A DNA stretch of 61,438 bases from Halioglobus sp. (lineage in GTDB: Bacteria > Pseudomonadota > Gammaproteobacteria > Pseudomonadales > Halieaceae), in NCBI GenBank assembly GCA_020443345.1, contig JAGRIH010000011.1, positions 1-61,438 of the forward strand. Direction: 5' to 3'. Below are positions 18,700 to 27,428 of this stretch, piece after piece; position 1 is the stretch's first letter; each line of letters opens with the position of its first letter. A program made the position numbers and the translations under genes. The notes under the pieces are model-generated. The model was not told the DNA's origin, did not search any database, and worked only from the letters and a program-made list of their open reading frames with translations.

Positions 18700-18727
18700 T
18701 TGTCTCAAATTCCGGTGGGGGTATAGT
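18700..18727 (+). promoter_or_regulatory. Sigma-70-like promoter of lpxR-like gene
   Basis: TTGTCT (18700-18705) and TATAGT (18722-18727) are separated by 16 bp; transcription would begin near 18734, giving a leader of only about 20 nt before the ATG at 18754. Confidence 0.55.
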
Positions 18728-18753
18728 CACACCACTACTGTGGACTGCCGCCC

Positions 18754-19872
18754 ATGAACCTGACATCGCACCTTGCCCCACTGTTGTTTCTAATACTTTT
18801 CACGCTGCCGGCGACGGCCGAGAAACAGCCCTGGACCGTAACCGCCTACTTTGAAAATGACCTGTTTGCAAACACCGACCAGAGCTACACCAACGGCGTG
18901 CGCCTGTCCTGGGTTTCCCCCGACGTCAGTTCCTACGAGCGCGATGAACGGCTGCCCGGCTTTATCCGCCGCATCAACGACACCCTGCATTTTTTTCACG
19001 ACATCAACGCGCGCGATTGCGGCGACCGCGGGGCGAGACCGCAGACCTGTTTACAACGCAACCTGGTGATCAGTCTCGGGCAGATCATGTTCACGCCCAA
19101 GGACCGCCTGGCTACCGCAGTGATTCAGGGCGATCGACCCTACGCCGGATACCTCTACGCCACTTTCGGCTATCACACGCGCGATGCGACGCAACTGGAT
19201 ACGATAGAGGTCTCGCTGGGCGTGGTGGGGCCGGCTTCGCTGGCGCAGGAATCCCAGGACTTTATCCATAAGCTGCGCGGCATTCCCCGCTTCAAGGGCT
19301 GGGACAATCAGTTGCGCAACGAGCCGGTGCTGCAGATGCTGTACGAACACAAGGACAAGCTCGAGCTCGGGCCGGTCGCGCCCGACTGGCGGGCGCCCGA
19401 CTGGCTGCAGGCACAGTGGCTGCCGCGACACGATTTAATCACCCACTTCGGCACCAATCTCGGCAACGCCCAGGTTTACGCCAACGCCGGTTTTGAATAC
19501 CGCATTGGACTGGGTCTGCCCGATGACTTCGGGTCCGCCGCGCTGCGTCCGGGCGGGGACAACTCCGCGCCGGGCCGCAACGATCCGCGCAGGACGCAGA
19601 ATGGCCCGGAGCCGCTCAAGCAGGGCAGCCTGCACCTGTTCACTGCACTGGACGCGCGCTGGGTCTTGCACGACATCTTTCTGGACGGCAATACATTTCG
19701 CGACAGCCACAGCGTCGACAAACGCCCAATCGTCGGCGATCTGGCGGTCGGTCTGGGCTTGATCTACGAGCGCTGGAAAATCTCTGTCTCCATGGTGTGG
19801 CGCACCAGGGAGTTCGATCGGCAGGATGAAATCCACGAGTTCGGCTCGATCTCTGTGTCCTATACTTATTGA
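18754..19872 (+). CDS. lpxR: Lipid A 3'-O-deacylase LpxR family outer-membrane protein
   Basis: Outer-membrane beta-barrel enzyme expected to remove the 3'-acyloxyacyl group from lipid A, changing envelope charge and immune recognition. A signal peptide (residues 1-22, cleaved around ATAEKQ) is followed by VTAYFENDLFANTDQSYTNGVRL, which carries the conserved Asn-Asp pair of LpxR. GDRPYAGYLYATFGYH and GWDNQLRNEPVLQMLYEHK are further DUF2219/LpxR hallmarks. The chain ends SISVSYTY, with alternating residues and a terminal aromatic, as usual for outer-membrane barrels. Length 372 against 319 in Salmonella; the extra part is a loop near 265-295. Confidence 0.88.
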   Translation: MNLTSHLAPLLFLILFTLPATAEKQPWTVTAYFENDLFANTDQSYTNGVRLSWVSPDVSSYERDERLPGFIRRINDTLHFFHDINARDCGDRGARPQTCLQRNLVISLGQIMFTPKDRLATAVIQGDRPYAGYLYATFGYHTRDATQLDTIEVSLGVVGPASLAQESQDFIHKLRGIPRFKGWDNQLRNEPVLQMLYEHKDKLELGPVAPDWRAPDWLQAQWLPRHDLITHFGTNLGNAQVYANAGFEYRIGLGLPDDFGSAALRPGGDNSAPGRNDPRRTQNGPEPLKQGSLHLFTALDARWVLHDIFLDGNTFRDSHSVDKRPIVGDLAVGLGLIYERWKISVSMVWRTREFDRQDEIHEFGSISVSYTY

Positions 19873-19940
19873 GACGCCGGGGTGTCGAGTCAGGCCTGCA
19901 TTGTCCGGGACGCCCCGCATTTTTCCAAACGGTGATCACC

Positions 19941-20555
19941 ATGCAAACCATCCTCGTTCGCGGCCAGTCCGTCAGCCCCTCCAAGATCGTCTGCGTGGGA
20001 CGCAATTACGCCGGCCACATCGAGGAGCTTGGCAACGAGACGCCCGCCGAAATGGTGGTGTTCATCAAACCGAATTCCGCCATCAGCGACATCCTGCGCT
20101 CCCAGATTGCCGAAACGCCGCTGCACTTCGAGAGCGAGCTGTGTTTTCTGGTGATGGCGGGCAGGCTCGGTGCGGTGGCATTTGGCCTGGACCTGACCAA
20201 GCGCGACCTGCAATCGACACTGAAATGCAAAGGCCTGCCCTGGGAGCGGGCCAAGGCCTTCGACGGCTCGGCCCTGTTCAGTCAGTTCGTGGCACTGCCG
20301 ACGGACCCGACCGGGCTGGCGCTACAATTGCGCGTCGACGGTGAGCTGCGCCAGGCCGGCGGCGTTGACATGATGATCTATCCGCCGAATTCGATTGTGG
20401 AGGAAATCAGCCGGTTTATGACCCTGGAGGACGGTGATGTCATCATGACCGGTACACCCGCCGGGGTCGGCCGGGTGCACACCGGCGAGCGCTTCGAGGG
20501 CAGCGTGCTGGCCGGCGGCGAGGTGCTGGTCGACGTGGCCTGGGTGGCGCAGTAG
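19941..20555 (+). CDS. Fumarylacetoacetate hydrolase family protein (YcgM-like)
   Basis: Cytoplasmic Mg2+-dependent C-C hydrolase or decarboxylase of the FAH superfamily, acting on acylpyruvate-type substrates. The single-domain length (204 residues) matches YcgM/FAHD1. Visible motifs: KIVCVGRNYAGHIEELGNE, the metal-binding ExE in HFESELCFLV and Asp in GLDLTKRDLQ, and DVIMTGTPAGVGRV. ATG at 19941 (MQTILVRGQ) fits the family start. Substrate unknown; no catabolic neighbours. Confidence 0.88.
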   Translation: MQTILVRGQSVSPSKIVCVGRNYAGHIEELGNETPAEMVVFIKPNSAISDILRSQIAETPLHFESELCFLVMAGRLGAVAFGLDLTKRDLQSTLKCKGLPWERAKAFDGSALFSQFVALPTDPTGLALQLRVDGELRQAGGVDMMIYPPNSIVEEISRFMTLEDGDVIMTGTPAGVGRVHTGERFEGSVLAGGEVLVDVAWVAQ

Positions 20556-20637
20556 CCGACCGGTTGAGTCACCGGATCAGGATTGTCAAGCGCCCGGTTT
20601 TACAGTAGCGTAAATCCGCTCCCGAAAAAGGCAGACC

Positions 20638-21189
20638 ATGCTCACCATCCTGCGACTGGATCTTGCGGGACAGCCTCGCGGTTGGATCACCCTGCACGAG
20701 GCCGTTTCCGCCTACGCCAAAGGCGATGTCATCTACGGCATCGGGGACACACTGTCACCGGTATTTGGCGGTGTCCAGCGCCGCAGCGGCATCCGCTCGC
20801 GTATAGACCTGCAGCCCATCGTCGCCGTCCAGGGGCGGGTCGTACAGGATTTCACCCCGCCGCTGTGCAACCGCACCCTGTTTCGCCGCGACGATCACCG
20901 CTGCCTCTACTGCGGTGACCAGTGCACCCGCGCCGAGCTCACCCGGGACCACGTGCTGCCCACGTCCCGGGGCGGCACCAATCGCTGGGAAAATGTCGTC
21001 GCCGCCTGCCGGCGCTGCAACTGGCAGAAGGACAACCGCACCCCGGAAGAGGCGCACATGCCACTGCTGGCGGTACCGTTCAAGCCCAATGCGTGGGAGT
21101 GGCACTTTCTGTCCAGGGACCGCATCCTGGAAGACCAGATGGACTACCTGTCCAGGCAGTTTCGCGCACAACGCGCCTGGGCCGGCTGA
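20638..21189 (+). CDS. HNH endonuclease family protein
   Basis: Protein of 183 residues with a C-terminal HNH (beta-beta-alpha metal) nuclease fold. The zinc knuckle is Cys89-x2-Cys92 and Cys124-x2-Cys127; the catalytic His lies in TRDHVLPTSRGGTNRWENVV (His105, then Asn115/Asn119). The N-terminal 75 residues are a less conserved domain (HEAVSAYAKGDVIYGIGD). This two-part layout is common in widely distributed housekeeping-type HNH proteins (COG1403), so it need not be a phage or defence gene. Substrate unknown. Confidence 0.87.
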   Translation: MLTILRLDLAGQPRGWITLHEAVSAYAKGDVIYGIGDTLSPVFGGVQRRSGIRSRIDLQPIVAVQGRVVQDFTPPLCNRTLFRRDDHRCLYCGDQCTRAELTRDHVLPTSRGGTNRWENVVAACRRCNWQKDNRTPEEAHMPLLAVPFKPNAWEWHFLSRDRILEDQMDYLSRQFRAQRAWAG

Positions 21190-21283
21190 GCACGCCGGCG
21201 CAGTTCATCTATAATCAAGTCGTGCCGCGTGTCCGTCCGACACGTTCGGTGTATAACTGCCACAGTCAGCCAGGAGCCTCACC

Positions 21284-22252
21284 TTGTCCAGTGCACATCA
21301 CAGTGCCATCCATGCCATGATGCAGCAGATGGCGCAATCCGTTATCGGTCAGGAGGAAGTGGTGCGCACGCTGGCCCTGGCGCTGCTGTGCAATGGCAAC
21401 GTCCTTCTGGAGGGCTTGCCGGGCACCGCCAAAACGCGCTCCATCAAGACCCTGTCGCGGGTGCTGCAGGCCGACCTCGGGCGGATTCAGTTCACACCCG
21501 ACCTGCTGCCCTCGGACGTCACCGGCAACGAAATCTACCAGGACAACCAGGGCAGGTCTGAACTGCAGTTCCAGCCCGGACCCATCTTCAACGAACTGGT
21601 CCTGGCGGACGAGATCAACCGGGCGCCGGCCAAGGTGCAGTCGGCACTACTGGAGGCCATGGAGGAAAGGCAGATTACTGTCGCCGGCAAGACCTATCCA
21701 CTGCCGCGCCTGTTCATGGTGCTGGCGACCCAGAACCCTATCGAACAGGAGGGCACCTACCCGCTGCCCGAGGCACAGATGGATCGCTTCCTGATGAAAA
21801 TCACCGTGGACTATCCGCAATCCGCAGCGGAGCTGGCCATCATCAAGCTGCTGCAGGCCGAGGAGAACCAGCGCGAGACCACCTTGCAGGTGATCGCGCA
21901 GGACCACATCTTCGCCGCGCGCGATGCCATACAGGCGATGTCGGTGGCGGCCCCGGTAGAGCAGTATATCGTCGACCTGGTGATGGCGACGCGCAGCCCC
22001 GCCCCCTACGGCGCCAAACTGGCGCAGTGGATAGCGACGGGGTCGAGCCCGCGCGCCAGTATCTCACTGCACCGGGCGAGCCGCGCCAGTGCCTGGCTGG
22101 ACGGTCGCGACTACGTCACACCGGACGATGTGCGCGCGGTACTGCATGCGATCATGCGCCACCGCCTCATTCTCACCTACGACGCACTGGCCGACCAGGT
22201 GACGCCGGACGCCATCATCGATGAACTCATCGAGCAGGTAGCGGTGGGCTGA
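21284..22252 (+). CDS. MoxR-family AAA+ ATPase
   Basis: Cytoplasmic chaperone-like AAA+ ATPase, usually acting with VWA-domain proteins in assembling or activating envelope complexes. Walker A GLPGTAKT (residues 44-51), Walker B LVLADEINRAPAK (about 106-118), and LATQNPIEQEGTYPLPEAQMDRF are MoxR hallmarks. The start is TTG at 21284, supported by AGGAG 8 bp upstream. First of six tightly packed genes (MoxR, DUF58, DUF4381, BatA, BatB/C, BatD), with 7 bp to the DUF58 gene. Confidence 0.95.
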   Translation: MSSAHHSAIHAMMQQMAQSVIGQEEVVRTLALALLCNGNVLLEGLPGTAKTRSIKTLSRVLQADLGRIQFTPDLLPSDVTGNEIYQDNQGRSELQFQPGPIFNELVLADEINRAPAKVQSALLEAMEERQITVAGKTYPLPRLFMVLATQNPIEQEGTYPLPEAQMDRFLMKITVDYPQSAAELAIIKLLQAEENQRETTLQVIAQDHIFAARDAIQAMSVAAPVEQYIVDLVMATRSPAPYGAKLAQWIATGSSPRASISLHRASRASAWLDGRDYVTPDDVRAVLHAIMRHRLILTYDALADQVTPDAIIDELIEQVAVG

Positions 22253-22259
22253 GCACGGC

Positions 22260-23198
22260 ATGGGCGCGGCCGGCGGCGAAGACATCTACACCAACCTGCA
22301 CGCGCTGGTCAGGCTGCGCTACGGCGCGCGCGGTTTCAGCTACCTGCCCCGGCAGTCGGTGCGCTCGCTGCTGAGCGGGCGCAAGCGCTCGCGGCTGCGC
22401 GGCCGGGGTTTGGATTTCGACGAGTTGCGCCACTACCACCCGGGCGACGACATCCGCACCATGGACTGGCGCGTCACCAATCGCACGGGCAAACCGCACG
22501 TGCGGGTGTACACCGAAGAGCGGGACCGACCGGTGATGGTGGTGGTGGATCAGCGCCTGCCCATGTTCTTCGGCAGTCGGCAAAAAATGAAGTCCGTGGT
22601 GGCCGCCGAGGTCGCCGCCATCACCGCCTGGCGCGTCCTCGCGGTGGGCGATCGCATCGGCGCCATGGTGTTCAACGACGCGCGGATTCTGGAAACCAGA
22701 CCCACGCGCAACGAACGCCGGGTGATGGGCTGGCTGGGCGACCTGGCGGACATGAACAACGCCCTGTCGGTGAGTCCCGGGCGCAGCAGCAATCCCGCCG
22801 CGCTGGCACGGGCCCTGTGCCAGCTCGAGCGCAGTATCGGGCACGACTATCTGGTGGTGCTGGTCTCCGATTTCTACGGCTGGAACGCGGCCACACTGGG
22901 CGCCATACGGCGCATCGGCCGGCACAATGACATTGTCTGCTCGCTGGTGTTCGATCCGCTGGAGCGCGATATTTCCCAGGCCAGCAGCCTGGTGGTGAGC
23001 GACGGGCGCTACCAGCTCGAGATAGACGCGACGCGCCAGGACCTCGGGGCGAAATTCGAGGCGAGTTTTGCAAGTTCCATGGCGCACGTGCAGGGCGAGC
23101 TGCAGCGCCACGATATTCCGGTGCTGCCGGTCGATACCGTGACGCCGGCTACAGACCAGTTGCGCGCGCAACTGGGCGGACAGCGAGTACCGGGGTGA
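22260..23198 (+). CDS. DUF58 domain protein (VWA-like)
   Basis: Second gene of the MoxR/Bat operon. The DUF58 signature is RLRGRGLDFDELRHYHPGDD followed by IRTMDWRVTNRTGKPHVR (about residues 38-82), after which a degenerate VWA fold begins (MVVVDQRLPMFFGS). No transmembrane segment is obvious, so it is probably cytoplasmic or membrane-associated and a partner of the MoxR ATPase. Its TGA overlaps the GTG of the next gene (GTGA). Confidence 0.92.
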   Translation: MGAAGGEDIYTNLHALVRLRYGARGFSYLPRQSVRSLLSGRKRSRLRGRGLDFDELRHYHPGDDIRTMDWRVTNRTGKPHVRVYTEERDRPVMVVVDQRLPMFFGSRQKMKSVVAAEVAAITAWRVLAVGDRIGAMVFNDARILETRPTRNERRVMGWLGDLADMNNALSVSPGRSSNPAALARALCQLERSIGHDYLVVLVSDFYGWNAATLGAIRRIGRHNDIVCSLVFDPLERDISQASSLVVSDGRYQLEIDATRQDLGAKFEASFASSMAHVQGELQRHDIPVLPVDTVTPATDQLRAQLGGQRVPG

Positions 23199-23701
23199 GC
23201 GCGCCGCCGCTGCCGGAGGCCTTCGGCAACTATGCCCTGCACGACTTCGTGGAGATCGTATCGCCCCCCGCCATCAGCTGGGTGCCGCAAACACTGGGCT
23301 GGTGGTGGCTGGGCGGCGCCGTGCTGACGTTCCTCGCCTGGCGTGCCTGGCGGGCCCTGCGCCACTGGTATCGCAATCGCTACCGGCGCGAGGCCGCGGC
23401 GCGTCTGCGCGCGCTGCCATCGACCGCAGGCACTGCAGTGCGGATCGAGGACATCAATCGCCTGCTGAAGCTCGCCGCACTGGTGGCCTACTCGCGCGAG
23501 ACGGTGGCCCGCCTGTCAGGTGCGCAGTGGGTGGAATTTCTCAACCGACAGTGCCAGAACCCGCCCTTTTCGCCGCAGCAGGCGCGACTGCTGGCACTGG
23601 GCAGCTACCGCGACCAGGCGCTGGACACGACTCGCGCCCGGGCCCTGATCGATGCCAGCCTGGTCTGGGTGCGCGAACACGGTGGCCGCTGCGATGATTG
23701 A
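23195..23701 (+). CDS. DUF4381 domain membrane protein
   Basis: Third gene of the operon (168 residues). A proline-rich start leads to one TM helix (about residues 29-46, WWWLGGAVLTFLAWRAW), then a basic helical cytoplasmic domain with REAAARLRALPSTAG and INRLLKLAALVAYSRETVARLSG, typical of DUF4381. GTG start at 23195 overlaps the DUF58 stop, and its end overlaps the start of the BatA-like gene by 8 bp. Role unknown beyond association with MoxR/VWA systems. Confidence 0.88.
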   Translation: MSAPPLPEAFGNYALHDFVEIVSPPAISWVPQTLGWWWLGGAVLTFLAWRAWRALRHWYRNRYRREAAARLRALPSTAGTAVRIEDINRLLKLAALVAYSRETVARLSGAQWVEFLNRQCQNPPFSPQQARLLALGSYRDQALDTTRARALIDASLVWVREHGGRCDD

Positions 23702-24686
23702 ACTGGTCCACCCCTGGGCGCTCGTGCTGCTGGGACTGCCGCTGCTGATGCGCCTGATGCCGGCCTATCGGGAGAGTCGCGATTCGGTCAAAGTGCCCTT
23801 TTTCGACAAGCTCCTCGAGCTGAGCGAACAGCGCCCCGAGAGCGGTGCGATGATCCTCAGCCGCGACCGGGCACAGCGTTTCCTGGTGGGCTTCATGTGG
23901 CTGTGTCTGGTGGTGGCCGCCAGCAAGCCGCAATGGCTCGGCCCACCCATCGAGCAACAGAAATCCGGCCGCGACCTGATGCTGGCGGTGGATCTCTCCG
24001 GCTCCATGGCAGCGCGCGATTTTACTCTGCCCGAGGGCGCTGCGATCGATCGCCTGCAGGCAGTGAAACGCGTACTGCAAGAGCTGGTGGGCCAGCGCAC
24101 ATCCGACCGGCTCGGGCTGATCGTGTTCGGCAACGCCGCCTACCTGCAATCGCCTTTCACCGACGATCACCTGGTGTGGATGCAGCTGCTGGCGGAAACC
24201 GAGATCGGCATGGCCGGCCAGAGTACCGTGTTTGGAGATGCCATCGGCCTGGCCATCAAGCTGTTCCGTGAAAGCGAATCGGACCAGCGCGTGCTGATCA
24301 TACTCACCGATGGCAACGACACCGGCAGTACCGTACCGCCGGTAGAGGCGGCCAGGGTCGCTGCCACCTACGGTATCCACATTTACACCATCGCCATCGG
24401 CGATCCCACCACGGTGGGCGAAGAGGCACTGGACATTGTCACGCTGGAGCGCGTCGCCGAGTTCACCCGGGGCCGCTCCTTCCAGGCCCTGGATCAGCGG
24501 CAGTTGCAGCAGGCCTACCGGACTATCGATGAACTGGAGCCGGCAGTCTACGAAACCATCAGCTTCCGGCCGCGCCGGGACCTGCACTGGGTACCGGTGG
24601 CACTGGCGCTGCTGCTGTACACGGCTTACCACGCGCCGGCTACCTGGCGCGTGTGGCGCCGGTGGAGGTCTGTCCGTGCTGCCTGA
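23694..24686 (+). CDS. batA: VWA-domain membrane protein (BatA-like)
   Basis: Inner-membrane protein of 330 residues with N-terminal TM segments (about 5-20 and 62-80) and a C-terminal TM (about 298-315) that bracket a periplasmic von Willebrand A domain. The metal-ion-dependent adhesion site is AVDLSGSMAARD, with TDGNDTGS as the later Asp loop. BatA-type proteins work with MoxR in Bat (Bacteroides aerotolerance) operons linked to stress and envelope integrity. ATG at 23694; overlaps both neighbours. Confidence 0.92.
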   Translation: MIELVHPWALVLLGLPLLMRLMPAYRESRDSVKVPFFDKLLELSEQRPESGAMILSRDRAQRFLVGFMWLCLVVAASKPQWLGPPIEQQKSGRDLMLAVDLSGSMAARDFTLPEGAAIDRLQAVKRVLQELVGQRTSDRLGLIVFGNAAYLQSPFTDDHLVWMQLLAETEIGMAGQSTVFGDAIGLAIKLFRESESDQRVLIILTDGNDTGSTVPPVEAARVAATYGIHIYTIAIGDPTTVGEEALDIVTLERVAEFTRGRSFQALDQRQLQQAYRTIDELEPAVYETISFRPRRDLHWVPVALALLLYTAYHAPATWRVWRRWRSVRAA

Positions 24687-26334
24687 CCTGCAGGCACTGC
24701 AGTACTTTCATTTTCTGCGCCCGGCGTGGGCGCTGTTGCTGCTGCCGTGGCTGGCGCTACTCATCGCGCAGACCCGCCGGCGCTCCAGCCGCGACATGTT
24801 CGGCGGTATCATCGCCCCGCACCTGCTGGAACACCTGCGCCTGGAACGCTTTGATTCGCGCTGGTTCAACCCGCGCACTTTCACCTGGTTGATCATGCCG
24901 CTGCTGCTGCTATTGCTGATGGGGCCGAGCTGGCGCCAGCAGCCATCGCCTCTGAGCCAGGATGAGGCGGCACTGGTGGTGCTGCTGGATGTGTCGTCCT
25001 CGATGGAGCAATCCGATGTGCAGCCCAGCCGGCTGCAGCGCGCCAAACAGAAAATCTCCGATCTGCTGGCCCTGCGACCCGACAAGAAAACCGCCCTCAT
25101 CGTCTACGCGGGCAGCGCCCACACGGTGCTGACCCTGACCGCCGACCAGGACATCCTCAACCAGTATCTGGCCGCCATTACGCCGGGCATCATGCCCCGC
25201 GGTGGCAAGTTTCCCGAGTACAGCCTGCCGCTGGTGGACGAGGTGCTGCGCGACACCATCGCGCCAGCCACCGTGGTGCTGTTTGCCGATGGTCTGGGCA
25301 GCGACAGCAGCGCCGCATTCACCCAGTATTTTGCCGCGCGCCAACACCAGTTGTTGGTGGTGGGCGTCGGCACGCCGCGCAGCGTTCAGGGGCTGGCACC
25401 GCTGGAGCGAGATGCGCTGGAGCGACTCGCCGCTGACGCCGGCGGGACGTATATCGCGCTGACCGTCGACGACAGCGACATGCGGCGGATCGACCGGCTG
25501 GTCAACAAGCACTATGTAATCGTGCCCGACAGCGCCCTGCCCTGGCTGGACAGCGGCTACCCGCTGGTCTTTCCCGCCATGCTGCTGTTCCTGATGTGGT
25601 TCCGGCGCGGCTGGACCCTGACCTGGGGCTGGCTGTTACTGCCCCTGATCCTGGCGGGTGCGCCGGCTCCGTCGGCGGCGCAGGAGGACGGTCCGGAACA
25701 TGCGACAAGCGGCCAGTTGGCGGGCCGCGCCGCACAGTGGTTTGCCGATTTGTGGCTCACCGGCGAACAGCAGGGTCGCCTGCTGCTGCAGTGGGGCAGA
25801 TACGACGCGGCCGCCGCGCGCTTTGACGACCCCATGTGGAAGGGCCTGGCGTACTACTACGGCGAGGAATTCATGCTGGCGGCGGAGTACTTCTCGCGCA
25901 GCGACACCGACGACGCCCTGTTCAACGAGGCCAACGCACGGGCGCAGGCGCGGGACTACCTGCGCGCGGTGCAACGCTACGACCGCCTGCTGGCACGCGC
26001 GCCCGACTATCGCGGGGCCGCGCACAACCGCCAGCTGGTACAGGACATCATCGACGAAATCAACCGCATGAGCGAAAGCCAGCAGCAGGAGGCGGGCGTG
26101 AGCGGCGAGGACAAGGAACTGGGCGGCGACGATGCCATCCCCGCCGAGGGCGCGCGGGACATCAGTTGGCAGCAGTCTGAACTGACCCAGCTCACCGCAG
26201 AGCAGATCCTGCAGGACCCGGCAACCAGCGAGATGTGGCTGCGCGGCGTGCAGCAGGACCCCTCCGACTTCCTGGCCATCAAGTTCAGTATGCAACTGCA
26301 ACGCACTGCAAACCCAGCGGGAAACCAGCCGTGA
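24676..26334 (+). CDS. batB: BatB-BatC fusion: VWA domain plus TPR protein
   Basis: A 552-residue inner-membrane protein joining two activities often encoded separately. Residues 1-80 hold TM segments; the VWA domain follows with MIDAS LLDVSSSMEQSD and the DDSDMRRIDRLVNKHYVIVP end typical of BatB. TM segments near 290-330 precede a TPR-like region (about 360-460: GRYDAAAARF, FMLAAEYFSRSD, DYLRAVQRYDRLL), then an acidic Gln/Glu-rich tail ending in DEINRMSESQQQE and WLRGVQQDPSDFLAIKF, as in BatC. GTG at 24676 has GGTGGAGGT upstream. Its TGA overlaps the GTG of batD. Confidence 0.9.
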   Translation: MLPDLQALQYFHFLRPAWALLLLPWLALLIAQTRRRSSRDMFGGIIAPHLLEHLRLERFDSRWFNPRTFTWLIMPLLLLLLMGPSWRQQPSPLSQDEAALVVLLDVSSSMEQSDVQPSRLQRAKQKISDLLALRPDKKTALIVYAGSAHTVLTLTADQDILNQYLAAITPGIMPRGGKFPEYSLPLVDEVLRDTIAPATVVLFADGLGSDSSAAFTQYFAARQHQLLVVGVGTPRSVQGLAPLERDALERLAADAGGTYIALTVDDSDMRRIDRLVNKHYVIVPDSALPWLDSGYPLVFPAMLLFLMWFRRGWTLTWGWLLLPLILAGAPAPSAAQEDGPEHATSGQLAGRAAQWFADLWLTGEQQGRLLLQWGRYDAAAARFDDPMWKGLAYYYGEEFMLAAEYFSRSDTDDALFNEANARAQARDYLRAVQRYDRLLARAPDYRGAAHNRQLVQDIIDEINRMSESQQQEAGVSGEDKELGGDDAIPAEGARDISWQQSELTQLTAEQILQDPATSEMWLRGVQQDPSDFLAIKFSMQLQRTANPAGNQP

Positions 26335-27428
26335 TTTGCCCGGCGCTGTGCCGCTGGCTGCGGCATGACTTGCCGCGCCACTGCCTGACGCTCCTGCTGG
26401 CCTGCGCGGCGTGCCCGGTACCGGCGGACCCGGTCGAGAACCTGCGCGCGGCGGGACTGCTTGAAGTGGCGACGAGCGTGGTGTCCACACAGCCGCTGGT
26501 CCCCGGGCAAAAAGCTGCCCTGGTGGTGGAGATCGCCACCCAGGGCTGGTTCTGGGGAGGTACACGCATCGGCCTTCCCGAGGTATCCGGGCTGGTGATT
26601 CTGCAGACCGAGCAGTTTGCCACCAACGCCAGCGAGAGCCGCAACGGCCGCAGCTGGGTCCTGCAGCGCTGGACACTGGATGTCTACCCGCAGCGCGCGG
26701 GGGATTTCACTATCCCCCCACTGCAACTGCAGCTCAAGGTCAATGTCGGAGGCGGCAACGTGCAAGGCCGGCTCAGCACCCGCAGCAACGCGCTGCATGT
26801 GGTGTTGCCGCAGGCACTGGAACAAGCGCAGCAGTGGGTTGCGGCGCCACACTTCGAGGTAAGCCAGAGCTTCGACCGCCCGCTGGAGGGACTGGCGGCC
26901 GGCGACGCCTTCGAGCGGCAGATCGTGTTCCAGGCGAGCGATGTAATGGCCATGATGCTGCCGACTTTCACCCCGGCTCAGCACAGCGGCCTGGCAGCCT
27001 ACCCGGACCCCCCGGCGTTGCAGAACAGTACCAACCGGGGGCAGAGCGAGGCCCGGCGCAGCCAGCGCATCACCTACGTGGTGGAGGCGCCGGGGCGCTA
27101 CGAACTGGCGGGGAGAGAGTATTTCTGGTGGGACACCAGTCGCGCACGACTGCAGCTGCTGAGCCTGCCCGCCGTGGCGTTTACTGTGGCCGGCGCGCCA
27201 GAGTCGCAGACACGCACCGGCCTGGCCCTCAGCGGGCGCCTGGTGCTGCTGGTGGCAACGGCGCTGCTGCTCCTGGCCGGCGCCGCCCTGGCGGCGCGCA
27301 AGTGGCTGCCCAAACTGCCCGTGTCGCGGGTCCGGGCGAGATTGGCGAGCGTGTGGCAGACCCTGCAGGCGCTGCGTCGTCCCGCACTCCCCGCACGACT
27401 CAACCCCGATAGTAGCGCTGGGGGGTAA
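26331..27428 (+). CDS. batD: BatD-like protein
   Basis: Exported, membrane-anchored protein (365 residues): signal peptide in the first 30 residues (LTLLLACAACPVPADP), immunoglobulin-like periplasmic domains (PLVPGQKAALVVEIATQGWF, RWTLDVYPQRAGDFTIPPLQLQL), a C-terminal TM near 300-320 (LVLLVATALLLLAGAALAA) and a short basic tail. Last gene of the MoxR/Bat operon. GTG start at 26331 is in a GTGA overlap with the previous stop. Its 3' end overlaps the convergent gcvT-like gene by 29 bp. Confidence 0.88.
   Translation: MICPALCRWLRHDLPRHCLTLLLACAACPVPADPVENLRAAGLLEVATSVVSTQPLVPGQKAALVVEIATQGWFWGGTRIGLPEVSGLVILQTEQFATNASESRNGRSWVLQRWTLDVYPQRAGDFTIPPLQLQLKVNVGGGNVQGRLSTRSNALHVVLPQALEQAQQWVAAPHFEVSQSFDRPLEGLAAGDAFERQIVFQASDVMAMMLPTFTPAQHSGLAAYPDPPALQNSTNRGQSEARRSQRITYVVEAPGRYELAGREYFWWDTSRARLQLLSLPAVAFTVAGAPESQTRTGLALSGRLVLLVATALLLLAGAALAARKWLPKLPVSRVRARLASVWQTLQALRRPALPARLNPDSSAGG

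Noticed and set aside
20638-21189. HNH nuclease as part of a defence island
   Set aside because: No restriction, toxin-antitoxin or phage genes are near, and the protein fits a widespread stand-alone HNH family.
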